A model generated the notes under the pieces. The model made no database searches and was not told the DNA's origin. It saw only the letters and a program-made list of their open reading frames with translations. 64,000 nucleotides of DNA from Methyloglobulus sp. (GTDB lineage Bacteria; Pseudomonadota; Gammaproteobacteria; Methylococcales; Methylomonadaceae): positions 62,001-126,000 of the forward strand of contig JABFQX010000006.1 in assembly GCA_013141505.1 (NCBI GenBank). The letters run 5' to 3'. Below are positions 36,406-46,857 of this stretch, piece after piece (position 1 is the stretch's first letter; the number at the start of each line of letters is the position of its first letter). A program made the translations under genes and the position numbers.

Positions 36406-36784
36406 CAAAAACTCAATGTGTTGTAGTCGTTAAGAGCTGACAGCGTTTTTAAAACCGATAACTGTCAGCTCAGGTTTGAGCCAGTACAAGTCATATGTAC
36501 TAAACCTCTGATAATAGCAGCTGGAATTCATCTGTCTGAATTGATGTGCTTCTAAACGAGCTTCATGTCCAAGATGCGACAATTTGTCGCATTCCCAAAG
36601 CCCGGGTAAACCGCTAAACTATGCCACAACTTTTGTGGCGTCCATCACCACACAGGTTGCATTATTACTCATTAATATGCGGTATTTACCACTGGGAAAA
36701 CCATAACATTAAGCGCATTTCTTGAGTAACTTACCGGGTTGCACTCATTTGGAATAACTACTTTAATTAATTTAAGAGGTGATT
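36406..36784. other. Gene-poor spacer
   Basis: About 380 bp with no convincing ORF. It contains short palindromes (AACTTTTGTGGCGT near 36630) and AT-rich tracts before the next gene, and AAAAACTCAATGTGT near 36407, which recurs near 38086. No promoter could be assigned with confidence. Confidence 0.4.
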
Positions 36785-37057
36785 ATGTTGTCTATCAAAT
36801 CAAAAATAAATTCGTTGCTGTTAAGTCTTTGTGTAATAACGGCGTTATTGACACCTACCCTAACCCACGCTGAAGACAGTTATGAAAGTGGCAGAGTCGC
36901 AGCTACTCGTGCTGCTGAACAAAAGGCTGCGCTAGCGAAAAAAGCAGAGGAAAGGAAGAAAAAAGCCGAGGAAAAACAGCAGGCCGCTGAAGCGCAAAAG
37001 GCGACCGAAACTCAAAAAGGCTCTGATACGCAAACAGATCATGTGCCCGTAAACTAA
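36785..37057 (+). CDS. Small secreted Ala/Lys/Glu-rich protein
   Basis: Start 36785 has AAGAGGTG upstream; a GTG at 36779 is in frame but has no better site. The 90-residue product has a signal peptide (LLLSLCVITALLTPTLTHA, cleavage near residue 29) and a charged low-complexity helix (about residues 40-75, Ala, Lys, Glu, Gln) likely to be a coiled coil. Function unknown; similar short proteins are often envelope stress factors, but this is a guess. Confidence 0.6.
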   Translation: MLSIKSKINSLLLSLCVITALLTPTLTHAEDSYESGRVAATRAAEQKAALAKKAEERKKKAEEKQQAAEAQKATETQKGSDTQTDHVPVN

Positions 37058-37465
37058 TCAGCATGCAGATTGTGGTCAAAGTGAAACCCGGTGCTTTGAT
37101 TGATTTATACTAAAACTATCGGTGGCTGCAATAACCCTGTAACAGGTCAATTGTGAGGTGGTACGGCTTTAGCGAATCACCTCAACAAGACAATCGCCCC
37201 AGGCAATTGAGCGTTGCAACCTTAAATCAGCGTATCAAATAGTCATTAAAAGAAATATTTTATTGACGCATTTCTATATTCATTTACGCTTCATACATTA
37301 GGCATGTTGAAACCTTTCCGCTAAAAGCCAGTGGACAGTATATGCCTAATGATTTCTGTGATGAAAATTCTAAAAAGATGAGTCAGAGAATCAAAAAAAC
37401 AACACATAAGCGTGTGTATTAATAGGCATACCAGACAATTAGCCACTTAATAAAAAGGTACTTAA
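37058..37465. other. Gene-poor spacer
   Basis: About 400 bp without a convincing ORF. A GAGGTG/CACCTC hairpin at 37155-37183 has no T run after it. The 60 bp before the next gene are AT-rich and may hold its promoter; no clear -35/-10 pair is called. Confidence 0.4.
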
Positions 37466-37999
37466 ATGCAATCATTAAAAAAACAATTACGACACGATTT
37501 AGTTTTGATTTTTTTCGCCATGCTGTTTCCTGCCTTTCACCCTGCCCTCGCAGAATCGGACAAACAAATTCAGGAAAGAGTCCTCAAGGCGCGTGAAATG
37601 CTTCAACAAGGCAACAATCACGCAAACCATTTAAATGATTTAGCTGGACCGGATTTTCGTGGTGTTTACTACGGATATTTCCCCTGCAAAGAACCCGATT
37701 GCAGTGGCATCAAAATAACGCTGTCCTTAAAACGTAACAATAATTATCTACTGGTGACTCAGCCGGCAAAAACTTCATCCAGAGAGTTTTATGAAAAAGG
37801 TAAGTTTACTTGGAATGATGACAAGCGAACCGTGGTGTTAACACCGAAAGATAAATCAAATACCGGACAATACCGGATTGTTGATGACGGCACACTCATT
37901 CAGCTACATCCAGACGGATCAGCACTCGCTGGCGATCAAGACGACTATACGTTACGCCGTGCCGATACGGTAAAATCACGCGAGGTACATATCCACTAA
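37466..37999 (+). CDS. NlpE-like periplasmic protein
   Basis: A 177-residue exported protein: signal peptide to about residue 29 (LIFFAMLFPAFHPALA), a helix (30-60) and an NlpE-type beta domain (FRGVYYGYFPCKEPDCSGI, then YRIVDDGTLIQLHPDG). The NlpE Cys pair reads CKEPDC with four residues between. No lipobox Cys is seen, so it is periplasmic, not a lipoprotein. NlpE-type domains sense surface or copper stress; that role here is inferred. Confidence 0.65.
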   Translation: MQSLKKQLRHDLVLIFFAMLFPAFHPALAESDKQIQERVLKAREMLQQGNNHANHLNDLAGPDFRGVYYGYFPCKEPDCSGIKITLSLKRNNNYLLVTQPAKTSSREFYEKGKFTWNDDKRTVVLTPKDKSNTGQYRIVDDGTLIQLHPDGSALAGDQDDYTLRRADTVKSREVHIH

Positions 38000-38416
38000 A
38001 GGACACAGGTGTTTTAGCTTTTTACCCCAAGCCGGTTCTACTTTTTCTGTCTAAGACATCTCGACGTTGAGCGAACCGCTAAAAAACTCAATGTGTCGAC
38101 AGCAAACGTAAACCTGTCATATTTCTCTGCTATAAAGACATTCGTTAAAACGAGTGTCTTTGGTTATTTTATTGGATATTCGGGATATTTAAGCCCATCA
38201 AACCCAAAATATTTTCTGAAATACGCTAATGGCATCTCAGATGCGGCAAAAAAATCTGCCTCAATCCTATAAATGTGAACTGCGTCACAAAATTTATGGT
38301 TTTTTAGCCTATATTTAAATCAGCTACTCTCCATGTATACCTTGAACATACATGCTGATGTAGCGGGAAAGATTTGAAAACTGTCCAACACCTATGTTTT
38401 ATTGAGATCAACAACC
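38000..38416. other. Gene-poor spacer
   Basis: About 400 bp, AT-rich, no convincing ORF. AAAAACTCAATGTGT near 38086 repeats a string seen near 36407. No terminator with a T run could be assigned after the NlpE-like gene. Confidence 0.35.
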
Positions 38417-38608
38417 ATGAACGCTATCGCTATTAAACTTCATGAAACACCTGCAATTAACCGTTTTTTTCTCTCTATTAAAAAATATTTTCGAAGGAAT
38501 CGTGAGGTACCATTGCGGTACTGCCTACTTATCAGCCCAGTCCTCTTGTCTGTCCTAATCGTAGGCTTTATACGCTACTTTTACGGTCGCTTAATGCACC
38601 AATATTGA
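38417..38608 (+). CDS. Small membrane protein, 63 residues
   Basis: From ATG 38417 the product has a basic N-terminal half (KKYFRRNREV) and one membrane span (about residues 37-54, LLISPVLLSVLIVGFI), then a short tail. No recognised family and only a weak ribosome-binding site, so this ORF is tentative. A strong hairpin lies right after it (38616-38665). Confidence 0.35.
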   Translation: MNAIAIKLHETPAINRFFLSIKKYFRRNREVPLRYCLLISPVLLSVLIVGFIRYFYGRLMHQY

Positions 38609-38665
38609 AAAAAAGGGATGTCGGCTTGGGGATTTTTATATCCATGTCAACCCAAACCGACATCC
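38609..38665 (-). terminator. Terminator of the GH17 gene
   Basis: GGATGTCGGCTTGGG (38616-38630) pairs with CCCAAACCGACATCC (38651-38665). On the minus strand the hairpin is followed by a run of T (38614-38609). The stem begins at the GH17 stop codon, so the last codons of the gene form part of it. It may also end the small ORF on the other strand. Confidence 0.75.
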
Positions 38666-40365
38666 TTTCTTGTTTTCTCGCTTTGATCACCACCCCCCAG
38701 TAAAAAAGCCATCGCCAATATACAAATACATGCGAGCCACGCCAGTAATTGGCAATTGCTTAATGTGTATTTGACTGACCACAACAATCTATCCGCCATG
38801 TCAGGGTAACTTGCAATAAAGTCCCGACCCACCATAAAGGCTTTAATTTCACCGATTACCAAACCAGCCATATATAACAAAAGCAACAAGCCTATTTGTT
38901 GATTTTGTTTTGCATTCCTGAAATGGCTACTTATCAAGTTATTGAAATATAATGTCGATGAACTGACATTCTTGCTCATCAAACAGCCGACTACAAATAA
39001 CCCAACGATCCCGGTAACAGGTATGGCCACCAGTTCAAATGGAAAACTGACATAACGGCCATCAGATGCCAACAAATATGTTTTAACTATAACTAAAGCA
39101 GTAACAAGCAAATACACCCTATCCAACAGCACGCTCACGCGCTTATCGGTCGCTTGTCCTAACAGCAGATTACTGGCGCGATTTAGCACCAGACCACCAA
39201 TGACGACATTCAGAATAACGACGAGCGCCGTCTTTAATCGTTGCCAATCATCGTAACTGGTGTACCAGGACTTATCGGCCTGAAACACCAGTAGTGCACA
39301 AATAACCTGAACAAAAACCAGAAAAACTACCAATCTCGGCGGAGCCAAATTTTGTAATTTTTTTGCATAAAGCAATACGATCAGCACCATGATGAGTGAT
39401 GCCATAACAAACTGGTCAAACCATTTTACATTTTCGTAAACTTTTCCGGTCAACGGAAAAACCTCTTGCCGATCAATGGAAAAAAGCCCCCAATTTGCCC
39501 CGACTACGCCTTCCAGCTCGCTTTTCCAGGATTGGTTAAAGGCTTCCACGATGTTCACATCAAAGTGATTATCGGCGGCAACTTTAAGCAAGCCACGAAT
39601 AAACATAGCTTCGTTGACCACACTAGGAATCGCCCAGCCCCGCTGCCGACCTTCACTAGGCCAGCCGGATTCACCGATCAGGATGGATTTTCCGGGCGCG
39701 ATGGAGTCGGCTTCTTGCTTGACCTGCTTGTAAATGCGCTCGATATGCGCCGGAGCTTTATTGACAGGAATAGGTTCGTCTTCCCAATAAGGCAGGATGT
39801 GGATGGTGATAAAGTCCACTTCCTTGATTAAATCAGGGTATTTCATATACATAGACCAGACATCCGCATAAGACACCGGTTGTTTGACCCGTTTTTTAAC
39901 TTCGCGGATATATTCGACTAGTTCTTGCGGCTCCCTTTCGCCGCGCAGCAAGACCTCATTGCCGACGATAACGCGCTTGATGACTTCAGGATACTTATTA
40001 GCCGCTTCGACCAAGGCTTCAATTTCCAGACGGGCATCTGCATCCAAGTAGCCAATCCAGGCGCCTTGTATCATCTTTAAGCCATATTTGCCCGCCAATT
40101 CAGGGATAACCTTCATCCCCATAGTGCTGGAATAAGTACGGATAGTGTGGGTTTTATCAGCCATCAGCTTTAAATCTTCGTCGATTTGCTCCGGGGTCGG
40201 AAATTGCAGCAACAACGGATTTTGGCCTTCCCTGAACGGTGCAAACGACAGGCTGTTGAGCTTGCCATCGGGCACATCCATGCCCACCTCTTCAGGCAAG
40301 TTATGCAAATAGCCAAATAGGCCGTTAAGCACAATAATTAAAGCAGCAAATAAAACAATTCTCAT
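38647..40365 (-). CDS. Membrane-bound glycoside hydrolase family 17 protein
   Basis: A 572-residue protein. An N-terminal span (1-20) is followed by a GH17 (beta-1,3-glucan) barrel with the acid/base Glu137 (VGNEVLL) and nucleophile Glu232 (GESGWPSEG). From about 310 to 565 there are seven or eight membrane spans. The layout resembles NdvC-type proteins that modify cyclic or linear beta-1,3-glucan at the membrane. Whether it hydrolyses or transfers glucan is not known. Confidence 0.8.
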   Translation of the reverse strand: MRIVLFAALIIVLNGLFGYLHNLPEEVGMDVPDGKLNSLSFAPFREGQNPLLLQFPTPEQIDEDLKLMADKTHTIRTYSSTMGMKVIPELAGKYGLKMIQGAWIGYLDADARLEIEALVEAANKYPEVIKRVIVGNEVLLRGEREPQELVEYIREVKKRVKQPVSYADVWSMYMKYPDLIKEVDFITIHILPYWEDEPIPVNKAPAHIERIYKQVKQEADSIAPGKSILIGESGWPSEGRQRGWAIPSVVNEAMFIRGLLKVAADNHFDVNIVEAFNQSWKSELEGVVGANWGLFSIDRQEVFPLTGKVYENVKWFDQFVMASLIMVLIVLLYAKKLQNLAPPRLVVFLVFVQVICALLVFQADKSWYTSYDDWQRLKTALVVILNVVIGGLVLNRASNLLLGQATDKRVSVLLDRVYLLVTALVIVKTYLLASDGRYVSFPFELVAIPVTGIVGLFVVGCLMSKNVSSSTLYFNNLISSHFRNAKQNQQIGLLLLLYMAGLVIGEIKAFMVGRDFIASYPDMADRLLWSVKYTLSNCQLLAWLACICILAMAFLLGGGDQSEKTRKDVGLG

Positions 40366-40419
40366 GATTAACTATTTTTCAAATAAATATAGGTTACGCA
40401 ACAAACCAAAACTTGAATG

Positions 40420-41334
40420 CTAATTTTCCCACTCTAATTCGGCGTAGGCTTTGGTGACATTTCTACGGTGAAACTCGTCAAACAACTTCCATTTGCCTTT
40501 AAAGGAAAGACCAATAGTAGACACTGCATCTTCCAGAAAAACACCTTTCTTTATTGCAGCCCGAACCTCAACCAGCAATGTGTTAAGGTAGGTTTGTTCA
40601 GGCAACATGCTTTTCGGCCAGTCGGTAACTAAGCCGCCATGTCCTGGAATGACTTTTTTGTAGGATTTACCGCCCAGCTTTTCCAACTCGGCTAACCAGC
40701 CTTTAAGGCTACCATCAATAGACGGTAAATGTTCGACAAATAACAGATCAGACAACCACAGGGTATCAGTCTGGGCATCATAGACACTCAAGTCATTGTC
40801 GGTATGTGCGGTGGGATGTGCGGTCAACTTCAAGATTCTGCCGCCCAAATCCAGATCCATTTCATCCGTGACGGCTATATCGGGTGGAATAATGTCCTTG
40901 CTGGTCAGGGTAAACCCGAGTAATTCCGGCGCTTTCTGGATGTAATAATCGCTGCGTACCGACATTGCCCGCGCCAGTTTTTCATGCCCGACAAATTTAG
41001 CGCCGACGTTTTTAAACGCTGAATTGCCATAAATGTGATCAGGATGGACGTGGGTATTGATGACATAACAAACCGGCTTTGAGGTGGTGTTCTCAATAGC
41101 ATTCTTTAACGCCAGCCCTTGTTCTGGACTGCCGCCGGTATCAATCACGGCTACACAACGTTGCCCGACAATAAAACCGATATTGGCAACCGCGCCATGA
41201 TTTTTGGTATCGGAAAATTCCTGAACACCCCAGTGAACATAAACGCCGGGAGCAACTTCATTGATAGACAACACTGGCGCTGCCACTATCAGCCCTGAAA
41301 ACAGGACTGCATACAAAAGAATCAAGGTTTTCAT
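40420..41334 (-). CDS. Exported metallo-beta-lactamase-fold hydrolase (quinoprotein relay type)
   Basis: A 304-residue protein with a signal peptide (to about residue 19) and the metal site H95-x-H97-x-D99-H100 (NTHVHPDH), then HPTAHTDNDLSV and IPGHGG. It is like the zinc metallohydrolases found beside PQQ-dependent alcohol dehydrogenase systems (SoxH-like). This supports a methylotroph, but no PQQ gene is in the window. Substrate unknown. Confidence 0.72.
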   Translation of the reverse strand: MKTLILLYAVLFSGLIVAAPVLSINEVAPGVYVHWGVQEFSDTKNHGAVANIGFIVGQRCVAVIDTGGSPEQGLALKNAIENTTSKPVCYVINTHVHPDHIYGNSAFKNVGAKFVGHEKLARAMSVRSDYYIQKAPELLGFTLTSKDIIPPDIAVTDEMDLDLGGRILKLTAHPTAHTDNDLSVYDAQTDTLWLSDLLFVEHLPSIDGSLKGWLAELEKLGGKSYKKVIPGHGGLVTDWPKSMLPEQTYLNTLLVEVRAAIKKGVFLEDAVSTIGLSFKGKWKLFDEFHRRNVTKAYAELEWEN

Positions 41335-41438
41335 TAACGTCCTTTAAATCAATTTCTAACAGCTACTATTGTTGGGTGATACGATTATACAAACTGAATT
41401 GAACAAGCAAAACCGACTGGTAGATTAAGTTGTCGAAT

Positions 41439-43400
41439 TTATTTTATAGATACGCCAGAAGCCGTCTGCATGGACTCGATAATTTCATTTAATTCAGCAC
41501 GTTGTGTAGTGAGTTTTGCCAATTCGGCTTCTAAACGGTTTATGTTTTCCTTTAACTTACCTTCTGATTCATTTGCAGCCATCAGAACCATCAGACGATT
41601 TTCAATTTGTTTTTTATGATCCAAAATCTGGTGTTTTATGGGTGACATGACATTATCACCCCAGACAATCGCATCCCTACGCGTCCTGAACAAAATATTC
41701 CGTGCCTGAAAAATTAACGTGTTATACAGCTTCTGTACGACGACACTTTTTTCGGTTAACGTGGTTTTTGTACTGGCTCGGAAATCTTCCCCCATCGCAA
41801 ATAATGCTTCCAACTCCGCCTGGTATTCAGCGATGATAAATAACTGCGGCGTTATTTCCTTAAAACCATACGCTGTATCAAATTCAGCATGAATTTTTAA
41901 GATAAATTCCTGCATCTCATTAGTAATGCTGACGCAATCTTGCAACAGATTGTGTAAATCTTCAAACAGGGTTTTAATGCCCTGTTTCATGGCATACGTG
42001 GTGATGCTGCGGTCAATCTGCATTTTGTTAAGATGGATCACCCTGTCAAACCGCTCATGCGAAAGCGTATCCAGCAGCTTACTGAATTTTTTCCGAAACA
42101 GGTCGCTACTCGTTTTGAAATGCTCCATATTATTGAAATAAGCCGCCTGCTGACGCTGGGCGCTTTCAGTCATCTCAGCAATCTTATCCTGATTTTGAAA
42201 GTTTAATTTTTGAAACTCATTTAGCTGAGCAGAATCATTTTCAAAGTTAATTTCCGTCAGGGTATACGATTCCTTGATTAAAAAACCGACATCACGGGAA
42301 ATCACATCGAGCAGGATTTTTTGCCTTTGCTTGATGATATTTTCTGACAGATAGGTCTCAAGGGTATTGATTCTGCTGCGAATTAACAAGCCGTCATCAT
42401 TTCTTATTTTGGCGACCAAAGCCTGTTTAGCGGAAACCGGAAAAACCATCGCCTCAGCAATACCTAACGTAGTCGCCGATGCTTTAATTTGCGACTGCAC
42501 GGATGCTTCATAGCCATCTTCGCCACTTAAATCATCCCACATGGAGTCAATTTTGTTCATCACGACCGCAAGCCCTTGCCTATTCGTGTTGGTTGCCCTG
42601 CAAACATGATTATTCCACATACTTAAATCGCTTTTGGTAACCCCGGTATCTGCGGCAATCACAAAAACGACCGCCTGGGCGCTGGGCAACATGCTTAAGG
42701 TCAATTCCGGCTCGCTGCCCAGCGCATTTAATCCCGGTGTATCCAAAATCGCCAAACCCGATTGCAGCAAAGGATGCGGAAAACTGATCAAGGCATGTCG
42801 CCAACACGGAATCTCGACCGTTTCAGGATTGACTATGCCTTGTTCGGCGGCTTCTTTTTCATCAAACAGACCCAAGTCTATCGCAGTTTGCTTAGGAACC
42901 TGCTTCACAGCCACCAGCGCCTGAAAAGCCGCCTGCATCTGGGCGTTATCATTGATGTCGAGGTCTATTTGCTGCCAACGATCAACATCCTCTTTTAATG
43001 TACTGAATAAAATATCTTCATTTCGGCTTTCAATCTCCAGCAAACGAATGTAGCTGCCGCCTTGCTTATCGTAAAACAATTCGGCAGGACACATCGTCGT
43101 CCGACCCGGCGATGACGGCAACAGCCTTACGCCCGTTTCCGCAAAAAACAAGGCATTGATCAACTCAGTCTTGCCGCGCGAGAACTCTGCCACAAACGCC
43201 AAAGTCACGCGATCCTGCGCCAGGCCTTGCAGGATAGTCGTGAGGGTAGTCATACTATTGGTGTCGGCTAACCCATAAGCTGTACGCCAGTTTTGGTAGC
43301 TTTCAATTGACGAAATCAATTGATTGCGCCAAGTTGAATACTCGTTCAGCTTATCGTTAAAGTGCTGACGTTCCATAATGGGTTTCTGTTTTTTGACCAT
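41439..43400 (-). CDS. Dynamin-like large GTPase
   Basis: A 653-residue protein with a GTPase domain in the first 330 residues: P-loop EFSRGKTEL (72-80), DTPGLNALG (G3) and NKIDS (G4). The rest is helical with coiled coils (about 380-430 and 605-645). Bacterial dynamin-like proteins remodel membranes or resist membrane damage and phage. Start 43400 is the first ATG; an internal ATG at 43376 is also possible. Neither has a strong ribosome-binding site. Confidence 0.82.
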   Translation of the reverse strand: MVKKQKPIMERQHFNDKLNEYSTWRNQLISSIESYQNWRTAYGLADTNSMTTLTTILQGLAQDRVTLAFVAEFSRGKTELINALFFAETGVRLLPSSPGRTTMCPAELFYDKQGGSYIRLLEIESRNEDILFSTLKEDVDRWQQIDLDINDNAQMQAAFQALVAVKQVPKQTAIDLGLFDEKEAAEQGIVNPETVEIPCWRHALISFPHPLLQSGLAILDTPGLNALGSEPELTLSMLPSAQAVVFVIAADTGVTKSDLSMWNNHVCRATNTNRQGLAVVMNKIDSMWDDLSGEDGYEASVQSQIKASATTLGIAEAMVFPVSAKQALVAKIRNDDGLLIRSRINTLETYLSENIIKQRQKILLDVISRDVGFLIKESYTLTEINFENDSAQLNEFQKLNFQNQDKIAEMTESAQRQQAAYFNNMEHFKTSSDLFRKKFSKLLDTLSHERFDRVIHLNKMQIDRSITTYAMKQGIKTLFEDLHNLLQDCVSITNEMQEFILKIHAEFDTAYGFKEITPQLFIIAEYQAELEALFAMGEDFRASTKTTLTEKSVVVQKLYNTLIFQARNILFRTRRDAIVWGDNVMSPIKHQILDHKKQIENRLMVLMAANESEGKLKENINRLEAELAKLTTQRAELNEIIESMQTASGVSIK

Positions 43401-43419
43401 CTTAAAAGGTAATCTGAAC

Positions 43420-44517
43420 TTAACTGTACGGATGAACAGTTAAACCGAAAGCCTCCGCTACCCCTGGATAAGCAACGTAACCACGGTAGGTATTAAGCCC
43501 CGCTCGCAATGCAGGATTAGCCGAAAAAGCAGCAATGCCTTGGCCTGCCAACATCAGCACATAATCAGCCGTTTGATTATTAAGCGCGAAGGTACTGGTA
43601 CGAGGTACTGCACCCGGCATATTGGCTACGCAATAATGCACAATGCCATCAACAACATACGTAGGCTGGCTGTGCGTGGTTGGCTTCGAAGTTTCAATGC
43701 AACCGCCTTGATCAACAGCAACATCAACAATAACGGCACTTTTACGCATGTTGCTCAACATATCGCGGGTAACCAACCAGGGGGCTTTCTTGCCCGGAAT
43801 TAATACCGCACCGATGACAAGATCCGCCTGATAAACCGCTTCTTCGATTGCGCGAGCATTGCTTTTCCGGGTTTGGATTCGACCATTATAAATATCATCA
43901 AAATACGCCAGACGATCATGACTGATATCCAGCATCGTCACTTGTGCGCCCATGCCAACGGCTATCTTGGCAGCATTTGCGCCCACGATGCCAGCGCCTA
44001 AAATTGTCACATCCGCTGGCGCAACACCGGGCACGCCACCCATCAAAACACCCCGACCACCTTCGTGTTTTTGCAGGATAGACGCTCCGACTTGGGTCGC
44101 CATACGCCCTGCCACTTCACTCATTGGCATCAATAACGGTAGCTGCCCGGTTTGGGTTTGCACGGTTTCATAGGCGATTGCAGTCGAACCACTGGACAAT
44201 AACGCCTGGGTGAGCGGTTCATTGGATGCCAGATGCAAAAAAGTGAACAGGATCATATCCTCACGCAAATAGGCGTATTCCGAGGCAATCGGCTCCTTAA
44301 CCTTAACAACCATTTCCGCCGCCCAGGCTTCCTCGGCATGAGCCACTATGCACGCACCGACAACCCGGTATTCTTCGTCAGCGATGAAGCTGCCCTCACC
44401 TGCTCCCGTTTCCACAAGGACTTGATGACCTTTCCCGACCAACGTTTTGACTACACCTGGTGTCAAGCCCACGCGAAATTCGCTGTCTTTAATTTCCTTG
44501 GGTAATCCTATAAGCAC
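43420..44517 (-). CDS. ald: Alanine dehydrogenase
   Basis: A 365-residue enzyme. GTG at 44517 is chosen because GGAG lies 7 nt upstream and the product then begins like the family ([16 protein letters not shown]). The longer frame to 44583 would add a meaningless hydrophobic leader. [19 protein letters not shown] is the NAD-binding loop. It interconverts alanine and pyruvate plus ammonium, a known ammonium-assimilation route in methanotrophs. Confidence 0.93.
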   Translation of the reverse strand: MLIGLPKEIKDSEFRVGLTPGVVKTLVGKGHQVLVETGAGEGSFIADEEYRVVGACIVAHAEEAWAAEMVVKVKEPIASEYAYLREDMILFTFLHLASNEPLTQALLSSGSTAIAYETVQTQTGQLPLLMPMSEVAGRMATQVGASILQKHEGGRGVLMGGVPGVAPADVTILGAGIVGANAAKIAVGMGAQVTMLDISHDRLAYFDDIYNGRIQTRKSNARAIEEAVYQADLVIGAVLIPGKKAPWLVTRDMLSNMRKSAVIVDVAVDQGGCIETSKPTTHSQPTYVVDGIVHYCVANMPGAVPRTSTFALNNQTADYVLMLAGQGIAAFSANPALRAGLNTYRGYVAYPGVAEAFGLTVHPYS

Positions 44518-44666
44518 CGATAAACTCCAAATAATTAAAATAGTTGACAAAAGTGTAGCAGCAAACGCCCTAAATACCGGCATTTAGCTTAGATTATTGG
44601 CATTAACTTACGTTAGCTGCCCGTAAAAGTAAACATTGCCGCATCCAACGCTTTTACTGATTAAAG

Positions 44667-45611
44667 CTAAGATAAATACTCAGCAGGTTTCAAATCATCC
44701 AGTCCCGTTTTGAACAAGTCCCAATGTGCCTGTTTTGTTGGCAGCCCCAAACGGGCACCGGCTTTACCACAACATAAAGCCCCTGCGGCGCTGGCGTAGC
44801 GCAGACTGTCCAGCCAATCCATGTCCAACGCCAACGCCGCTGCAAACGCGCCATGAAAAGCATCGCCCGCACCTGTGGTATCGACAACTGAAACAACATA
44901 GGCTGGCAATGAACCTTGTTGATTTCCACGCTGCCAAATCAAGCCTTTTTCACCTAAGGTGATGACCACATTCGCCGACAATCCAGCCATAACAGATAAG
45001 GCTTTTTTCACATCACCTGCATACTGCTGGGCAAATTTTTCCGAACAAACCAGGTAATCAACCAGCTCCATCAAGGCCAAAGTCCCATCATGTACAGAAC
45101 CTGCATCCAATATAGTCGGTATTCCCTGCGCTTTCGCCGCTTTTGCAAGCGGAACCGAAATCATCGGCTCATGTCCATCTAGCAAAATCACTTTGGGTTT
45201 GATTGGCACAAAATTGACTGCCGCTTCGGGAAGCTGCTTGGTGTCGCCTTTGTAATTGATTAAAGCCCGTTTGCCATCGGGTTTTACCAATACGGTTGAT
45301 AGCGGTGTCGGCACGCTCCCCCGAACAACGCAATTCACTATCACGTTGTAATCGACAAGTTCTTGTAAATGCTTGTCTCCGTATAAATCACTACCAAGAT
45401 AACCCGCAAATGCTGAACTTAAGCCTAATTTGCTCACCAGCACCGCTGCATTCGCAGCAGGCCCGCCGCCACAACCTATAAACGCATCGGCAAGCATTTT
45501 TTCATCACTGTCCGGATGGTGCGGCACCGAAAAAACAAGGTCGTAAGATGCATGGCCCACACAAAGCACATCAACTTCTTTTGGCTTGGCTGGCAACAGA
45601 CCTATATCCAT
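44667..45611 (-). CDS. PfkB-family carbohydrate or nucleoside kinase
   Basis: A 314-residue kinase. Signature 1 is GCGGGPAANAAVLVSKLG (residues 47-64) and signature 2 is DTTGAGDAFHGAF with the catalytic Asp near 255. The substrate (ribose, fructose, adenosine) cannot be told. The start codon overlaps the TerB-like stop by 1 nt, so the two form an operon. Confidence 0.85.
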   Translation of the reverse strand: MDIGLLPAKPKEVDVLCVGHASYDLVFSVPHHPDSDEKMLADAFIGCGGGPAANAAVLVSKLGLSSAFAGYLGSDLYGDKHLQELVDYNVIVNCVVRGSVPTPLSTVLVKPDGKRALINYKGDTKQLPEAAVNFVPIKPKVILLDGHEPMISVPLAKAAKAQGIPTILDAGSVHDGTLALMELVDYLVCSEKFAQQYAGDVKKALSVMAGLSANVVITLGEKGLIWQRGNQQGSLPAYVVSVVDTTGAGDAFHGAFAAALALDMDWLDSLRYASAAGALCCGKAGARLGLPTKQAHWDLFKTGLDDLKPAEYLS

Positions 45612-46069
45612 CAGCCCGCCCTTACCCGATTTCTGGCTTCCAGAAATTCGACGTGAGGAATGAATAACAGCCGGGCGACCTTATCCACCAAATATTCTTC
45701 TTCCACGTCCAGATTATTATCAATAAATGCAATTTTCCACAGCGATTCAATCAGCTGAATTTTTTGGGCATGGCTAAATTCAGCGCAAATCAAATGGGTA
45801 AATTCAAAATAATCGGTCGCCTGACTTCTATTATGTTCGGCAATCTCAATCAACGCAGACGCTTGTACTTCGGTCAGGTTGAACATCGTTTCCAGCAGAC
45901 TTAAGATCAGATCTTGTTTTTCGCGCTCCACCGATTCATCCATGTGCATCATTTCCATGAATAATGCTGCACTGGCAATTCGCAATTGATCTTCGCTAAT
46001 GCCTTGTGAATTCGCCAGATTGATATGGTTTTCAAAAAAGTGTTTAATTTTTTCGAGCATAATGGACAT
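45611..46069 (-). CDS. TerB-like protein
   Basis: A 152-residue all-helical protein. Start 46069 has AAGAGA upstream; an earlier in-frame start lacks one. MEMMHMDESVEREKQDLI and AFIDNNLDVEEEYLVDKVARLL are the two acidic EF-like turns typical of the TerB/tellurite-resistance fold. Role unknown. Confidence 0.78.
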   Translation of the reverse strand: MSIMLEKIKHFFENHINLANSQGISEDQLRIASAALFMEMMHMDESVEREKQDLILSLLETMFNLTEVQASALIEIAEHNRSQATDYFEFTHLICAEFSHAQKIQLIESLWKIAFIDNNLDVEEEYLVDKVARLLFIPHVEFLEARNRVRAG

Positions 46070-46241
46070 TGTTGTCTCTTTAAGAATCAAGGTTAACATG
46101 GATGTACAGTTATTTTACAACCATCTCAGCAACAGCTAAACCTTACCCCAAACACTGTCTTGCACAACTTGTCGTAAATGAGCCTTCTGATTTTATTAAT
46201 TAGGCCATAATATGCACTTATGAATGAATAGTGTGAGGTGT

Positions 46242-46565
46242 ATGTTGGCGTGGTTGCTGTTGTTTACTGCCGGTTTGGTGGAAATTGTGTTTGCGTTAAG
46301 CCTTAAATATAACCAGGGCTTTACCCGCTTGATCCCTAGTTTGATTACCCTCGCATCCGGTGCTGTGAGCCTGTTTTTGCTGATGACAGCAATCAAATTT
46401 CTACCCGTTGGTACAGCTTATGCGGTTTGGACAGGCATGGGCGCGGTGGGCGTTGCGATACTCGGCATCGTATTGTTCAAAGAATCCGCCGAAATTTACC
46501 GGTTATTTTCTATTTTCCTGGTCATCGCCGGCATCATTGGTCTCAAACTGACCGACAGTAACTAA
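46242..46565 (+). CDS. SMR-family exporter (SugE/Gdx-like)
   Basis: A 107-residue four-span transporter. Start 46242 has GAGG at 5 nt. The membrane-embedded Glu14 ([11 protein letters not shown]) and [13 protein letters not shown] agree with the SugE/Gdx group, which exports guanidinium or quaternary ammonium by proton exchange. No guanidine riboswitch was recognised in the 170 bp upstream. TusB follows 1 nt later. Confidence 0.85.
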   Translation: MLAWLLLFTAGLVEIVFALSLKYNQGFTRLIPSLITLASGAVSLFLLMTAIKFLPVGTAYAVWTGMGAVGVAILGIVLFKESAEIYRLFSIFLVIAGIIGLKLTDSN

Positions 46566-46566
46566 T

Positions 46567-46857
46567 ATGTTGCACCTGATTTTTCAATCGCCCGTCGAGC
46601 CTGCTATTTTAGATAGAATGGCAACCGATGATGTCGCCGTGTTTCTTGAGAATGCTGTATTAAGTGCCTTGCAAAAGGGGCAGTTGGCCGATGCAATCAG
46701 CCAAAAACTGAATAGCAACCGCTTGTATGTATTATCCGAGGATATGGCGGTTAGAGGGATTGATATTACTGAGCTAGTGCTGGGATTGGAAGTCATAGAT
46801 TATCCCGGATTGGTTGACCTATCCGTCGAAAACCGCTTGATTCAGTCATGGCGTTAA
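46567..46857 (+). CDS. TusB/DsrH-like sulfur relay protein
   Basis: A 96-residue DsrE-fold protein with the TusB/DsrH pattern (MLHLIFQSPVE, then LYVLSEDMAVRGI). In E. coli TusB works with TusC and TusD to pass sulfur to TusE for tRNA 2-thiolation. Here tusC and tusD are not adjacent. It overlaps the TusE gene by 10 nt. Confidence 0.75.
   Translation: MLHLIFQSPVEPAILDRMATDDVAVFLENAVLSALQKGQLADAISQKLNSNRLYVLSEDMAVRGIDITELVLGLEVIDYPGLVDLSVENRLIQSWR

Noticed and set aside
44518-44583. N-terminal extension of alanine dehydrogenase
   Set aside because: The added hydrophobic leader is not part of the cytoplasmic family, and a GTG with a good ribosome-binding site gives the expected length.
46100-46241. 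Guanidine riboswitch before the SMR exporter
   Set aside because: No paired ACGR-loop hairpins or ykkC-type pseudoknot elements could be recognised.
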